The notes beneath the pieces were generated by a model. The model made no database searches. It had not been told where the DNA came from and saw only the letters and a list, made by a program, of their open reading frames with translations. Positions 39,510 to 50,846 of a DNA stretch of 64,000 nt are shown here, one piece after another (positions within the stretch are counted from its first letter, which is position 1; each line of letters starts with the position of its first letter). The stretch spans positions 43,925,082 through 43,989,081 of the forward strand of contig OX344751.2 of the NCBI GenBank assembly GCA_947034885.2, in the 5' to 3' direction. This DNA comes from Thuidium tamariscinum (Eukaryota; Streptophyta; Bryopsida; Hypnales; Thuidiaceae). Made by a program: the position numbers and the translations under genes.

Positions 39510-40035
39510 TAGGGTTTTTTTTGGTTTTTATAGAAGTGTTAAAGTGGCAACATATGAGAAAATGATAAAGCCAAATATTTTAGTATTCATCTATATTTTG
39601 AATAGAACTATCTTTTCATCTACATATTTGGATGAATTTCATTTAAAATTGACAATTTCATCCAATTTATTAAAAAAATTGGAGCAATTTGGCATTATCA
39701 TCCAATTTTTCTTCAAAATTTTCCTATAGGCTTGGTGCAACCCATTTGTTTTTGAGGCATTTGGGCCTTATGAGGCCCAAAAAAAACATTGCCTATTAGG
39801 TACTAGAATACCATATATTTAAGAAGTTAAAAATTTAGAAAAATTTAAAAACTAGAAATATTCAAATATTCAAATATTCAAAAATATTCAAAATTTTATA
39901 AATATTACGGAGTATTATTTGATGAAGCAATCTCTTGACCATCAATGTTAGATTGCAAATGTGGCACAATTCCTACAATTTCCATAGTTTGAAAACTTGT
40001 AGTCTTCCGGAGCCTTTAAAAATCATTTTATGGTT
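39430..40035. repeat. Diverged partial copy of the 37699 element
   Basis: Landmarks in order match the element at 37699: TAGGGCTTTAAGAGA, then after a 282-bp MITE an AT-rich part, AATCTCTTGACCA, CTTGTAGTCTTCC and a CTTATGG-like stretch. Its ends are not preserved. Confidence 0.55.
39510..39791. mobile_element. Short hAT-like MITE, 282 bp
   Basis: The left end TAGGGTTTTTTTTGG and the right end (other strand) CAATGTTTTTTTTGG lie between CCTATAAG (39502-39509) and CCTATTAG (39792-39799), an 8-bp duplication with one change. The right third matches the MITE at 50895 (CTATAGGCTTG, then TTTTTGAGG). Non-coding. Confidence 0.72.
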
Positions 40036-41235
40036 TTCAATTTTACTACAATACAAATATAATCTATACAAAATATTGTTATTCTAAATATATGCTAGAG
40101 CATTTTTTCTAAGTTTAGCTAAATACTTAATACAAAGGCTATGGTGAGTTCATAACAACCAAAATGATAGTTTTGTAAATTTATCATGTTATTTGCTACA
40201 CCAAAATTTAGGCCACATTACATGTTAATATATTTTTCAATGTGCTCAATATGATAAATTGATTTGCATCTATATTTGAACAATATAGATAATAGAAGTT
40301 GAATTTGCAATTTGCAACTTATCAAGTGGCCATTTGTTATGACTACAAGGTCCTTTATTTTCTTACATCACACTTACATTTATGCAATTATTTGACTAAT
40401 TTTGATTTATATTGCATTCCCAAAAGAGAATATTGTAAGCAACTAAATCTTATAGCAAATCTATAAACAATTAGAGGTCTATATTCTCAAATCCTTTTTT
40501 AAACAATGTTGAAACCAATCCTCACAATTATTGAACAATACTGAATAGTTTGAATTGACAAAGATAGAATTTCCTTTGAGAATTAGTGATTTATAACAAT
40601 CCATTCTTCATAATAAAGGATTCCTATTAGAAAAAATGAACAAAAACAAAAAAACTTTAGAAACTAATCATGAAAGATAGTGTTGGTAGAGACATTGTGG
40701 ATTTAGTACTTTTAATTGTGGCTTGAAAAAACAATGAAGGAGCTCTTGTAGATATAATGTATCAAGAATGAAACCTTGGTCATGTCAATTGACTAGTTTG
40801 AATTGAAAGTTTCAAGTAAGAGTCTTTATAAAACAACATTCTACTGGTAATTGTTAATTCTTCATCTTTATTCCATAAGATAATGAGGACATAAAACCTA
40901 ATTTCATGTTCTAAGTGCACATTCAAGATAACTGAAAACCTTGCGTACGTTACGACAAGTAAGATTCCACATTATTCAATAGTTTTTATCACATCCAGCA
41001 TCCAACTTCTTCTTGACCTAGTGTGAAGTGCACCAAACCGCTCCTCCTCCAATTACAATGCAGAAAACGCCTCGGCAAAGTCTCCATTTCACCAATGGAA
41101 ATTCCCCTTCACAGACCAGGTTGGGCCCTCGAAAAAGGCCTGCAGCCCAGTTACGGGACTCCATCTCCACCGCCACTCTACAGATCCAACGGCCAATACA
41201 GCCTCCTCTGGAAGCGTCCTTTAGCCTCCAGGTGG
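39800..41235. other. AT-rich spacer, then the copy-B promoter region
   Basis: No gene is seen up to about 41000. The last 220 bases turn GC-rich and should hold the proximal promoter of tubulin copy B; an open frame in register with the tubulin starts at 41028 but is not conserved in copy A. GATCCAACGGCC lies at 41183. Confidence 0.4.
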
Positions 41236-43293
41236 AGTGGACCCGATCGCTTGTTCCGGGCTGCCCGGACGATGTCCACCGCCCGATGAACGATCCCACG
41301 GCGCTGAAGAATGAGCCCGAAAAGAAACCTAATCCAGTGGGAACGGGGCCTCTTTATCTCTCTCGCTCCTTCCCCCGCTCAAATGTGTTTCGACGCCCCT
41401 TTCGCATCGCGCCATACTTGTTTCTGCTGTTGGCCGGCCTGCGAGCTCGGCTCACCAGGATCTTCGATCCGTGTGTTTTAGTGTGCTTGAGCTGTCGCGG
41501 AGGTTTGCGAGTGGTCGTTGTAGTTAGTGCTGTCAAGATGAGAGAGATATTGCACATTCAGGGCGGTCAGTGCGGCAACCAGATCGGTGCCAAGTTCTGG
41601 GAGGTGGTTTGCGAGGAGCATGGCATTGATCCTACGGGTACGTACCAGGGCGTGTCCGACTTGCAGCTGGAGCGCATCAATGTTTACTACAACGAGGCGA
41701 GCGGCGGTCGGTATGTTCCTCGCGCTGTGTTGATGGATCTTGAGCCCGGGACGATGGACAGCGTGCGTTCGGGTCCGTATGGTCAGATCTTCCGTCCGGA
41801 CAACTTCGTGTTCGGTCAGACGGGAGCCGGCAACAACTGGGCGAAGGGTCATTACACTGAGGGAGCTGAGTTGATCGACTCTGTTTTGGACGTGGTTCGT
41901 AAGGAGGCTGAGAGCTGTGACTGCCTGCAAGGTACATTTGAGAGTGGCTATGGGCATTTTCTTTTTTTTTCTTTCGTGTTTTTGAGATCGATTTTTTTAT
42001 GTTGAGGTATTTTTGTGTGTTTCGTTTGTGAATGTGGTGAGGTTTTTGTGTTGCGTTGCAGGGTTTCAGGTTTGCCACAGTTTGGGAGGAGGCACTGGAT
42101 CTGGCATGGGCACTTTGTTGATATCGAAGATCCGCGAGGAGTACCCTGACCGTATGATGTTGACGTTTTCTGTTTTCCCTTCGCCTAAGGTTTCTGACAC
42201 TGTTGTGGAGCCTTACAATGCGACTTTGTCCGTTCACCAGCTGGTTGAGAATGCGGACGAGTGTATGGTTTTGGACAACGAGGCGTTGTACGACATCTGT
42301 TTCCGGACGTTGAAGCTGATCACGCCTTCCTGTGAGTTTTCGTATTTTAAGTGCAGGCACTTTATTTGGATTGCAGTACTTCGCTGTTGCTGGAGAGTTT
42401 TTTTTTCCTGTCCGCAATGCTTGAGTCGGTGCGTGTATTTCTGTATTTTCTGAAGCTTATTTTGTTGTTGTTGTTGCAGTCGGTGACTTAAACCACTTGA
42501 TCTCTGCTACGATGAGCGGCATCACCTGCTGCCTGAGATTTCCCGGTCAGCTGAACTCTGATCTCCGGAAGTTGGCCGTGAACCTGATTCCGTTTCCGCG
42601 ACTGCACTTTTTCATGGTCGGTTTCGCTCCCTTGACCTCTCGTGGTTCTCAGCAGTACAGGTCTTTGACTGTTCCCGAGCTGACTCAGCAGATGTGGGAC
42701 GCTAAGAACATGATGTGCGCCGCTGACCCTCGTCACGGTCGTTACCTGACTGCGTCTGCGATGTTCCGCGGCAAGATGTCCACGAAGGAGGTGGACGAGC
42801 AGATGATCAACGTGCAGAACAAGAACTCTTCTTACTTCGTGGAGTGGATTCCTAACAACGTGAAGTCTTCTGTTTGCGACATCCCTCCTACGGGTCTGAA
42901 GATGTCTTCGACTTTCATCGGCAACTCGACTTCCATCCAGGAGATGTTCCGTCGCGTTTCCGAGCAGTTCACGGCTATGTTCCGTCGCAAGGCTTTTTTG
43001 CATTGGTACACTGGCGAGGGCATGGACGAGATGGAGTTCACCGAGGCGGAGAGCAACATGAACGATTTGGTTTCGGAGTACCAGCAGTACCAGGACGCTT
43101 CTGCCGAGGAGGAAGGCGAGTACGAGGAGGATCTTGAGGAGGCTTAGAATTTCGTATGGTTAGTGTTAGTGTTTGTTCGATTGTTTTTGGGAAACCGCTT
43201 TTGGAACAGGCTGTTCTGTTTCTTGGCTCCGGGTGTATTCCCCGATATATGTTCTTTCATTTGGCAATTATACTGTTCTTCAACCTTTTTGTA
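41236..43293 (+). repeat. Inverted-repeat arm B (beta-tubulin cassette)
   Basis: This is the mirror of 12326-14383, 2,058 bp, covering about 300 bp upstream of the tubulin start, all exons and introns, and 146 bp after the stop. One mismatch (41252) was noticed. Confidence 0.95.
41538..43147 (+). CDS. TUBB: Beta-tubulin, copy B
   Basis: Same product as copy A: 443-residue beta-tubulin, the microtubule subunit that binds and hydrolyses GTP. Exons are 41538-41931, 42062-42331 and 42480-43147 with GT-AG introns of 130 and 148 bp. Visible are MREI at the start, [14 protein letters not shown], the nucleotide loop GGGTGSGMG at the start of exon 2, the [10 protein letters not shown] and [20 protein letters not shown] regions, and the acidic tail. 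The ATG at 41286 and the long open frame from 41028 lie in register upstream but are taken as untranslated, since the family always begins MREI. Because the shared arm ends 302 bp before the start and 146 bp after the stop, this copy should have its own distal promoter and 3' end. Confidence 0.97.
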
Positions 43294-45548
43294 CATCTTG
43301 GAGCGAGTTTTAGTGTATGGTTTTGTCTAATTTTTCTTAAACCTGTAAATAATTTTTCTGCCCGATTAATTTGGTGTTCCATTGGCAACTGGCATTTGGT
43401 TAGTTATCCTGCAGGTCTCTTTTTGTTTTTATTGTAATCGCTTTCCGTTTTTTTCTGATTTTTTCTTTTTGTTTGATTCGTGTCTGTTACCGGTCGTGAA
43501 TATGTTAATTTAGATTTACTTTGCATCGGCCTGTGTACTAACCAGCAGTAATGTGGTGTACTTGGATTAGTTGCCTTAGGTCAGTTTATGTCTATAGATT
43601 TATTAGTAATCTTATGTCCTAGAGAACTTGGTTTTTTTCTGATATGTTTGCAAGATGGTGTCTGGATTGCTTTGAGGCTCTTGTATTTATTTTGTATGAT
43701 GATATGGAATGTGGTATTATCTGTTTTTTTGCGATGTTCAGTCCTTCAATTTGAGTACTGAACTTTGTATTGTGGAGGGTTCCCCTGGGTCCTTGCTGGC
43801 CATGTCTTTTACCAGATACACCAGGGCGTGTTCACGAGTTCTGTATCATGTATCGATGCTTGCCCAGTACATCAGAATACCGTTGACAATGTTACAGGGA
43901 AACATTTGTGTTACACAGGAACGGTTTTTTCACTTGCAAGCCTTTTTTCATTATCTGGGCATACCGTACCGACTTATTCATCTGGGTTTCTGGCTGGCAT
44001 TTTGTTTCTAAATAACTCGCTTCTATGCCCGATGTCTTCAGCTTCTTCGGCATTGGATCACGCTTGTCTCTTCACTATAATGAGCATCTGGGGGTTGTCA
44101 GCAGTTTCTTGACAGATTGCCAGGTTTTTACAGTCAGAAGCAGTTGGCTGTGCTGCAGTGGTGACCAGCATAAGAAGAGCAATTCCAAAATGGCGTTTCA
44201 GTATTCTACGTGGGTCTACTTTTTCTCGAGTAAATTTTCGAGACCTCGTGGATTCATTGAGGTTCGAGTTCCCAAGCAATATGCACCAGACTTCCAAATT
44301 TGGAAACTGATAGTGTGAGTTCTTGTGCAGGATATGCTGTGGCTATTTTGCAGAAAGAAGATGCCTGGTGTGGACTACTTATCAGCAATTGCAAAGCAGG
44401 ATTTGTGAGGTCTGGCCCGCCCCTGCTTTGGACACTGTTGTGATACTTTGTGGGTGATCATTGTGAGCGCTGAAATTGTGGGATGCAAGTGTGAGCTTGT
44501 TAAGGACAGGAGTCGGGACAGTCATGTGTAAGTGGCAGGATGTAATGAGGAGGCGGACTCACATGCCCAGATGCAACTCTGTCCCTCCAGGAACCAGAGC
44601 TGGCAGAGCACAGGCAGGGAGGAAGGGCAGGCCCAGGCAGCAGGCAGGCAGGCAGGCAGGCCCAGGCAGGGACAGACAGACAGACAGGAGGGAGCTTAGT
44701 TGGACACACTTCCTCATCATCGCCATCACCAGTTCTCCGGACCCCCTGCACCAGTGGCACCATGTTCGTTTGGCCTTGGCTTGCTGCCGCACCAACGGAT
44801 GATGACAAAGGGGGAGTTATGTATGTAATTCACACTGGATGAGGTACGGTATTGGGCTGGATAGTGTATGGTGATGTTGCCGTAGCACCAGACGATGATG
44901 AGGGAATCATGTTTGTGGCCCACTCACCCCAAGTTGATGTTATTGTCCACAATGTGCAGAGATTTACCACAGCCTCTGAGGCCACCTTTGGCACATTTTT
45001 GTTGAGAATTTTTTTAAGATTGGAAGGGGAATTGGATTTGGATTGAAGGTGAGGTAGTTCTTTTTTTTATTTTATTAATAAGTTATTGGGCAATTTTTAC
45101 ATGTTTTGAACGGGAATTCTATTCCATTGATGTTTTAAGCTCATGAATTATTAAATAGTTTGAAAATGGATCCTATTATTATGATGTTTTAAGCTCATGA
45201 CAGCTGTTGTTGGGAGTCGCAACTAAATCCTCTGAGCATGCATTCTACGAACAGTATTTGATTAAACTATGAATTTTTTAAAGTGTTGGAAATTAGATGT
45301 ACTGTACACACAAACCTCATTATTCAAGCACTCTCTTTCCATGACATTCTCCATTATCATGTACTCTTTCCCTATGGCACACTTGTGTAACACCCAAATT
45401 ATTTAATTTGTACTATGACCTTTTACCAAGTATTCAAATTGTAGAGGGTAGAATGTATCTTAAATTGATCCTTGGTTCTCATGAAAAGAAGCTTTACATT
45501 TTAGTGTAGAAAAGAATATATAGGGGTTTGTTTAGCAAGCAAGGTGTT
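43294..45548. other. Region downstream of tubulin copy B
   Basis: The first part is probably the remaining 3' UTR. Small frames from 43.7 to 44.3 kb have no recognisable content. A GC-rich patch at about 44470-44830 contains CAGG and ACAG microsatellites. A stretch at 44850-44910 with GTGATGTTGCCGTAGCACC resembles one at about 46185-46235. Confidence 0.4.
44631..44692. repeat. (CAGG)n and (ACAG)n microsatellites
   Basis: CAGG units run to about 44671, followed directly by ACAG units, inside a GC-rich patch. Confidence 0.9.
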
Positions 45549-46145
45549 AAGGTGGGTACATTGAAAATTATACCTTGCTTAATCTTGCCATCATTTCTTT
45601 TTGTACATTTCCAAAATCAATATGTACATATGTTGAAGTGATTTTTAAAGCATCTATTAAAGAAATTTTGAACTTTCCTAACTTTTGCATACAATATCTA
45701 TATGTCATGTTCTTTGGTGCATTGGAACCTCCTTTCACGTAGAGAAAATATGAAAATATTGGAGAGAATATGAAAATTTGACTGGTAGCACAAAGTGGCA
45801 GTTTTGGGGTACCCAATTTACCATAAGATAAGGGGTCCTAAAAAGGAGTGGACATTAAAATGGTGCCCTATCTTAAATGTACAACATTTGTACATGCTTC
45901 TTTTTCATAGCCTTCATCAATGTACATTTTAGCTAGGGCACCATTTTAAAGCCCTATGTCCTTTCAACTTCAAAATTTGATAACTAATTCAATAAAGTTT
46001 CAAAAAATATGAAACAACTTGGGATAGATGCCAATTCCACTTGTCTTTCAAGAAAAATATACTGAAAATTGTTTCAAGATGTTTCACCTCCCCAAAATTC
46101 AGTTTCAGCCCTTAGATGGTCCATTACAGGACCCTCTACTTTACT
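45549..46145. repeat. Dispersed repeat, family B
   Basis: It starts TTAAGGTGGGTACATTG and ends near CCATTACAGGACCCTCTAC. The right half recurs at 52455-52775 in the same orientation (GGTGCCCTATCTTAAATGTAC, then GCCCTTAGATGGTCCATTA). The left half recurs at 48600-48800 and, reversed, at 53228-53457. Non-coding; class unknown. Confidence 0.6.
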
Positions 46146-46778
46146 GCTTTGTGGGATCATGAGGTAATTTGGTTGTGTGGAGTGCATCCTGATGTTGCCA
46201 TTGCACCAGTCCATGATAAAGAGAACCATATGTTGTATTGATAATCTTTCTGGCATTCAGCGGCTACGGCCAGTCCGGTCAACATTTTATGCCCATTATT
46301 TGTGTATAAACAGTGCTCTATAATCATGTTGTCTACGATTGTCAAGTCCACCATACAATGATTCATGTGGGGGCAATTTAATTGCACTCTTTCCAATTTC
46401 CAGCACACAGCCATGGATCAGTTTCAGAGTGAGGCCAAAGGAAGCCAACATTTGACCAATAACATGGAAAATAGGGACCTAACATGTTGGCTGGCTATTC
46501 AACAACCCAATAGGAACTCAAAAACTAAAGGCCCTCAACTTTGTTTGCATACTGTAGGTGACAATTAGGTCATGAACCCAATTTTGAGGCTGTTGGGAAA
46601 CAACTGAAGGGGAAAGTTTCTCTCAATTCTCTGTAATTTTTCTCTACCAACATTTCATTGGAAGGGCAAATTCCCACATTTCAACCATTCAAGAGCAATA
46701 CTCGATGAATTGTAGGGTGTGAGAATTTATGGAGCATGAAAGTTTTCCATGCCAAATCCTAAAAATAAATAAAAATTT
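46146..46778. other. Repeat-derived sequence, no gene
   Basis: It contains a stretch related to 44850-44910 (CTGATGTTGCCATTGCACC). Overlapping short frames on both strands look like by-products; no family was recognised. Confidence 0.35.
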
Positions 46779-47010
46779 ATTAATCCTTGAAGGATGGATT
46801 GGTGATTGTGGAAATCACGCATTTTGAAATCGTGTGACATCATCTACTTTGAAAAATCCAAATACATTCATTGGAAGTCAAAGGCCTATAAGAGATCTTC
46901 CCTTTCCACCCCTAATACCGAGATGAAAAGTTGTTATTCTATCCTACAAGGAAAGATTCTTTGTCATTCAGAGGGCACCAAATGTCCGCAACGGCATTCA
47001 AGGGTTAATT
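46779..47010. repeat. Dispersed repeat, family E, uninterrupted copy
   Basis: It matches 50838-51410 in the same orientation (landmarks CTTGAAGGATGGA, CATCATCTACTTTGAAAAA, TTCCACCCCTAATAC, AAGATTCTTTGTCATTCA). It preserves the empty site CGTGTGAC at 46831-46838 where the other copy carries a MITE. Confidence 0.75.
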
Positions 47011-47592
47011 GGACTGAACATGTTTGGAACCAAAAGTGACTACACTATGATTGATAGTTTTAGACAAAGAGTTGAGATTTTTCATCCTTTATTATAGGAT
47101 TTTTTTGAATGAGTTTGTAATGGATGGTGGTAGAAATTCCCTTGGAGATATATGATTGAAATGTCTACATGAGAAGATGCAAAAAAAAGTGGTTGACAAA
47201 AGATGTTCTCTTTGTTCTCTTATACATCCTTGCTCATGATTAGAATTTAGACATTAAAATGATTCTTTTGAAAATTTTAGTTTAATGTTGAAGGTATATG
47301 ATTTCATTTGTAAGAATTGAAACAAGAATCCCACTTATATTTAATTAAAGAAAGAATATTCATATTGAGTTTGAATACACAATCATAGGGGGCATTGTTT
47401 AGGGGAAAAGAATGATGAAGTGTTTATAGGGAGTGATTGTGACTTGTGGCAGTGATTGGTACATTGTGGCAGTTACTGACACTTTTTGTTTCATTGTATG
47501 AACAATGTACCAAAAAGTGGCAATACTACCAATTCTAAAAAACTTAAAATTTTAATTTTGATTTAGTATACTTGGCATGTTCTTACAGGCCA

Positions 47593-47683
47593 AAGAATTT
47601 AAAATTTAAAAATTTTAATTTTTTTTGGATGCACAATCACTGTGCACCCAAAAAAAAATTTAACTTTTAAACTTTTAAATCTT
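47593..47683. repeat. Imperfect hairpin, 43-bp arms
   Basis: Arms meet at GGATGCACA, loop ATCAC, TGTGCACCC; the outer parts are A/T runs. It may be a tiny foldback MITE. It is followed by a run of 14 C at 47694-47707. Confidence 0.65.
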
Positions 47684-47707
47684 CATTTCCCTTCCCCCCC
47701 CCCCCCC

Positions 47708-48599
47708 TCTCCTCTTATAATTTCTTGAAACCAACTTGATTGACAAACATTATGGGACATGTGTTTCTGTATTTGTATTCATATTTGTATTTGTATCTGG
47801 ACTGTATCTAGACCATTTATGGACCGAATCCATATAATCCGTATAATACATGTAGAGTATCCGTATCCGTATTCGTATCTGAACGGTTCAGATTATATCT
47901 TACATGATCAATGGCTTGGGAATTTTTGAGAAATCAACGGTGATTACAAAGGTAAGTTTGTTTGTTTTTTTAAATCAATGGCTTGTAAATTTTTTGAGAG
48001 AGGAGGGGGGGCTAATTAATTGACCTGGGTGGTACGCCACTTTTCGTCACATCGTGACTTCTAGTATTTTCAAAGATTCAATGGAGGGATGTTGGTAAGT
48101 TATTTGGCATGTAGGTAGTTCAATCCTCATCAAAGTCCTATCTGTGCTACTATAGGCTTTTGGAGATAAATATTCATGTTTTAGGTACCAACTTTTGGTT
48201 GTTCTACATCGGTCCCCTTGAAAAGGGACGTTTGATACTTTTGTGCACCTTGATTTTTAGCAAGGCTTATTCATCCTAAGAGTAAGTGATAGAAGCCAAA
48301 CCTTTCTACTTTTGCTATTGGCTAAAAATTTATCAAATAGATTTATAAGATTAGTAAAAGTGACCTTCTGCCATGTTTGAATCTTTGAACAAAGTTTCCA
48401 TAGGAAGCTAGCATGTGATTGGTGCATGTTAGATCAACAAAATTCACAACAAAACATAAATGGCTTCTTTAGTCACCTTTTCCCCATTGCTAAATAGAAC
48501 TTTTTTTTATTGTGAAATCTACTTTCATTTGCATAAGACCAAAAATAAGCAAGGTAGGCACATCCAAATGCACCACTAATCCATAACCATCATCATCAC
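47708..48599. other. No gene; hexamer-like tract at its start
   Basis: At about 47764-47885 GTATTTG- and GTATCCG-like hexamers alternate. Beyond that, nothing is recognised. Confidence 0.45.
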
Positions 48600-49385
48600 T
48601 ATGTGTACTTCTCCAAAATCAATATGTATATATGTAGAAGAATTGATTTGAAAACCTCTATCCAAATATACATTAACCCTTTATAACTTTTGTATACAAT
48701 ATCCGTTTATACCATTCTTGGTGCATTAGAACTTCATTTCACTTGCCAACAAAAATATAAAAACTTGACCAATCTAATAATAAAAACTAAAGTAGAAACA
48801 CCCATTCCTACATTCACTCCTATTCTTAAACCTTAGAGTCACTCAGTTATGTCCCTAGACTTTGATTAATGTGTCGACCAAATGGTTAATTCTGATTTGT
48901 TAATGCATTTGAAGGACACAATCATATTTAATTTTGATTTTTTGATAATTGATTTTTATAGAGTTTAGACTTGGATACACCTATGTGACAATTTCAGTAG
49001 TCTAGGAAGATGATACTTAAAAAAATTATAGAAATTATATATGACATCCAAAAAATTTAGTTTTTTTCCTTCAACCTTAGGTACATTAGAAAATAGTAGT
49101 GGCTTGGCGGTTTGGGTGTAAGTTAGGGTGTCCTCAAAGCAACCTCCAACACAAAGGTATAGTTTTCTTTTTTCAATGTACCAAAAGTGTACATTTAAGG
49201 AGGGGATTGCTTTTAGTAACCACAACATTTCAACTTCAAAAATTTGCAACCAATTCTACAAAGATCTAAAAAATATGAAATAACTTGAGTTAGATGCCAA
49301 TTCCATTTGTCTTCTTCTGAAAATTCACCAAAGTTTGTTTCAAGGAGTTTAACTTCCTCCAAAGACAATGGTCTTTTAAATGGTT
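48600..49385. repeat. Family B repeat, diverged copy with inserted sequence
   Basis: 48600-48800 matches 45595-45800 (AAAATCAATATGTATATATG, CTTGGTGCATTAGAAC), and 49200-49385 matches 45965-46110 (TTCAACTTCAAAAATTTGC, TTAGATGCCAATTCC). Between them lies an old copy of the tandem unit found at 49390-50150. Confidence 0.5.
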
Positions 49386-49389
49386 ACTT

Positions 49390-50150
49390 TAAAGGAGAAA
49401 CTGACCCATTCCCAAACGTGTCCCTTGCAGTGGACTGTAGATTCACCCAATTGCATTAGTAGAATTTCCTTAATGTGTTTGCCACATGCTTGATTCTAAT
49501 TGGTTGGCGCATTTCAAGGACATATATAATTATCTGATCGGCTCACTGCTGATTTCAATAGGGTTTAGTTTTGAAGTGCACCTATTGGAAAGTTTTAGTG
49601 GTTTAGGGAGCCAACACTTTGAAAAATTAGAGAAATCACATACTATAGCTGAAAAATCTATTTTTTTTGGGAATATTCATGATTTTCACTCGCTAATACT
49701 AGAAAAATATCATTTTAAGGAAAAAGATGCCTCCAACTATGCTAAATTCCTTATTGGGACGGTTTTCGGGTGCTTCCACTGTAAGGGTAAAACACCCATT
49801 CCCAAGCCTGTTCTTTGCAATGGACAATAGAGTTCCCTTAATGTGTTTGCCACATGTGTGATTGTAATTGGCTGACGTATTTTCAAGGACACACATAAAT
49901 ATCTGATTGGCTCACTGCTGATTTCAACATAGTTTAGTTTTGGGGTGCATTTATTGCACAATTTCAGTGGTCTAGGGAGCCAACACTTTGAAAAATCAGA
50001 GAAATTACATACCATAGCCAAAAAATCTAATTTTTTTTGGAATATTCATGATTTTCACTCTCTAATACTAGAAAAATATCATTTTTAGAAACAGCTGCCT
50101 CCACCTATGCTGAATTCCTTATTTTGACGGTTTTGGGTGTTTCCAATGTA
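49390..50150. repeat. Tandem duplication, two units of about 380 bp
   Basis: The units at about 49390-49785 and 49786-50150 share long stretches (GTGTTTGCCACATG, GGCTCACTGCTGATTTCAA, GGGAGCCAACACTTTGAAAA, CTAATACTAGAAAAATATCA). A third, older relative lies at about 48905-49065. Confidence 0.8.
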
Positions 50151-50846
50151 TGTTTGGCCACCTTGCTTGAACACTGCAGTAAGTCTTGCCCAAAGTCTCC
50201 CAATGTCAAACTCGTGCTGCAGGGAAATACAGTAAAAGGATGGTCTGCCGCAGGGGTTTTGTCAGAGTCCGCAGACGCATGTTACGCTTGCTGCCACTGG
50301 ACTGGACTCTGGGACTCTGGGAGGGGAGTTCGTCCTTGGTGGGCCCTAAGCTTAGGCCGGAATGATGGACCTTCACTTGAAGTGCCGATTGCAGGAATGA
50401 CGAAACTCCCCCGACTTGAAATGAATGCATCCTGTACATCTTGGGGAGGGAAGGGGAGGGTATGGGTGCATTCTTTCTTGAGGGCACACCCTCTGGCACA
50501 CTCCAGCAGCAGCAGCAAAAGCCCTGCCAAGAGTCACTCTAACGCATTTGCAAACTGGGCCTCAGGTGTGAAGGCAAGGGCACACACTCCATACAGACAG
50601 GGAGTACTAATAATTCTCAGGTCCAAACAACTTTCTGAAATCACTTTAAGGGAGCACCAAGTCCTGGTAACTTGGCGTGGCCGCAGGGGTCGAGTAATGT
50701 GGAGGTTTCATCATAAGCGTATGTATGTATGTGTCATAGTAGAAGAACCCAATATATCAACTGTTGACCTAATACGATCCAAATGTAGGGCCATCATTGA
50801 TTCAATAGTGAGATTCTACTATAGTAGCACATGCCTTAATCCTTAA
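50124..50846 (+). other. 240-codon open frame, no recognised family
   Basis: Apart from the tubulin frames and their shadows this is the longest open stretch. It lies in a GC-rich patch (about 50160-50720) inside repeat-rich DNA. It begins with TTG rather than ATG; the first ATG inside it gives MTKLPRLEMNASC. A low-complexity SSSSSK run is present. No domain, signal or splice pattern supports a real protein, and an open frame is more likely by chance where GC is high. Confidence 0.2.

Noticed and set aside
14384-41235. The tubulin inverted repeat and spacer as one giant transposon or a chloroplast-style inverted repeat
   Set aside because: There are no transposon ends or target duplications at the arm borders, and the arms hold a spliced nuclear gene.
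43709-44318. Overlapping 97- to 115-codon frames after tubulin copy B
   Set aside because: They have no recognisable motif and lie in transcribed 3' flank or repeat sequence; copy A has no counterpart.
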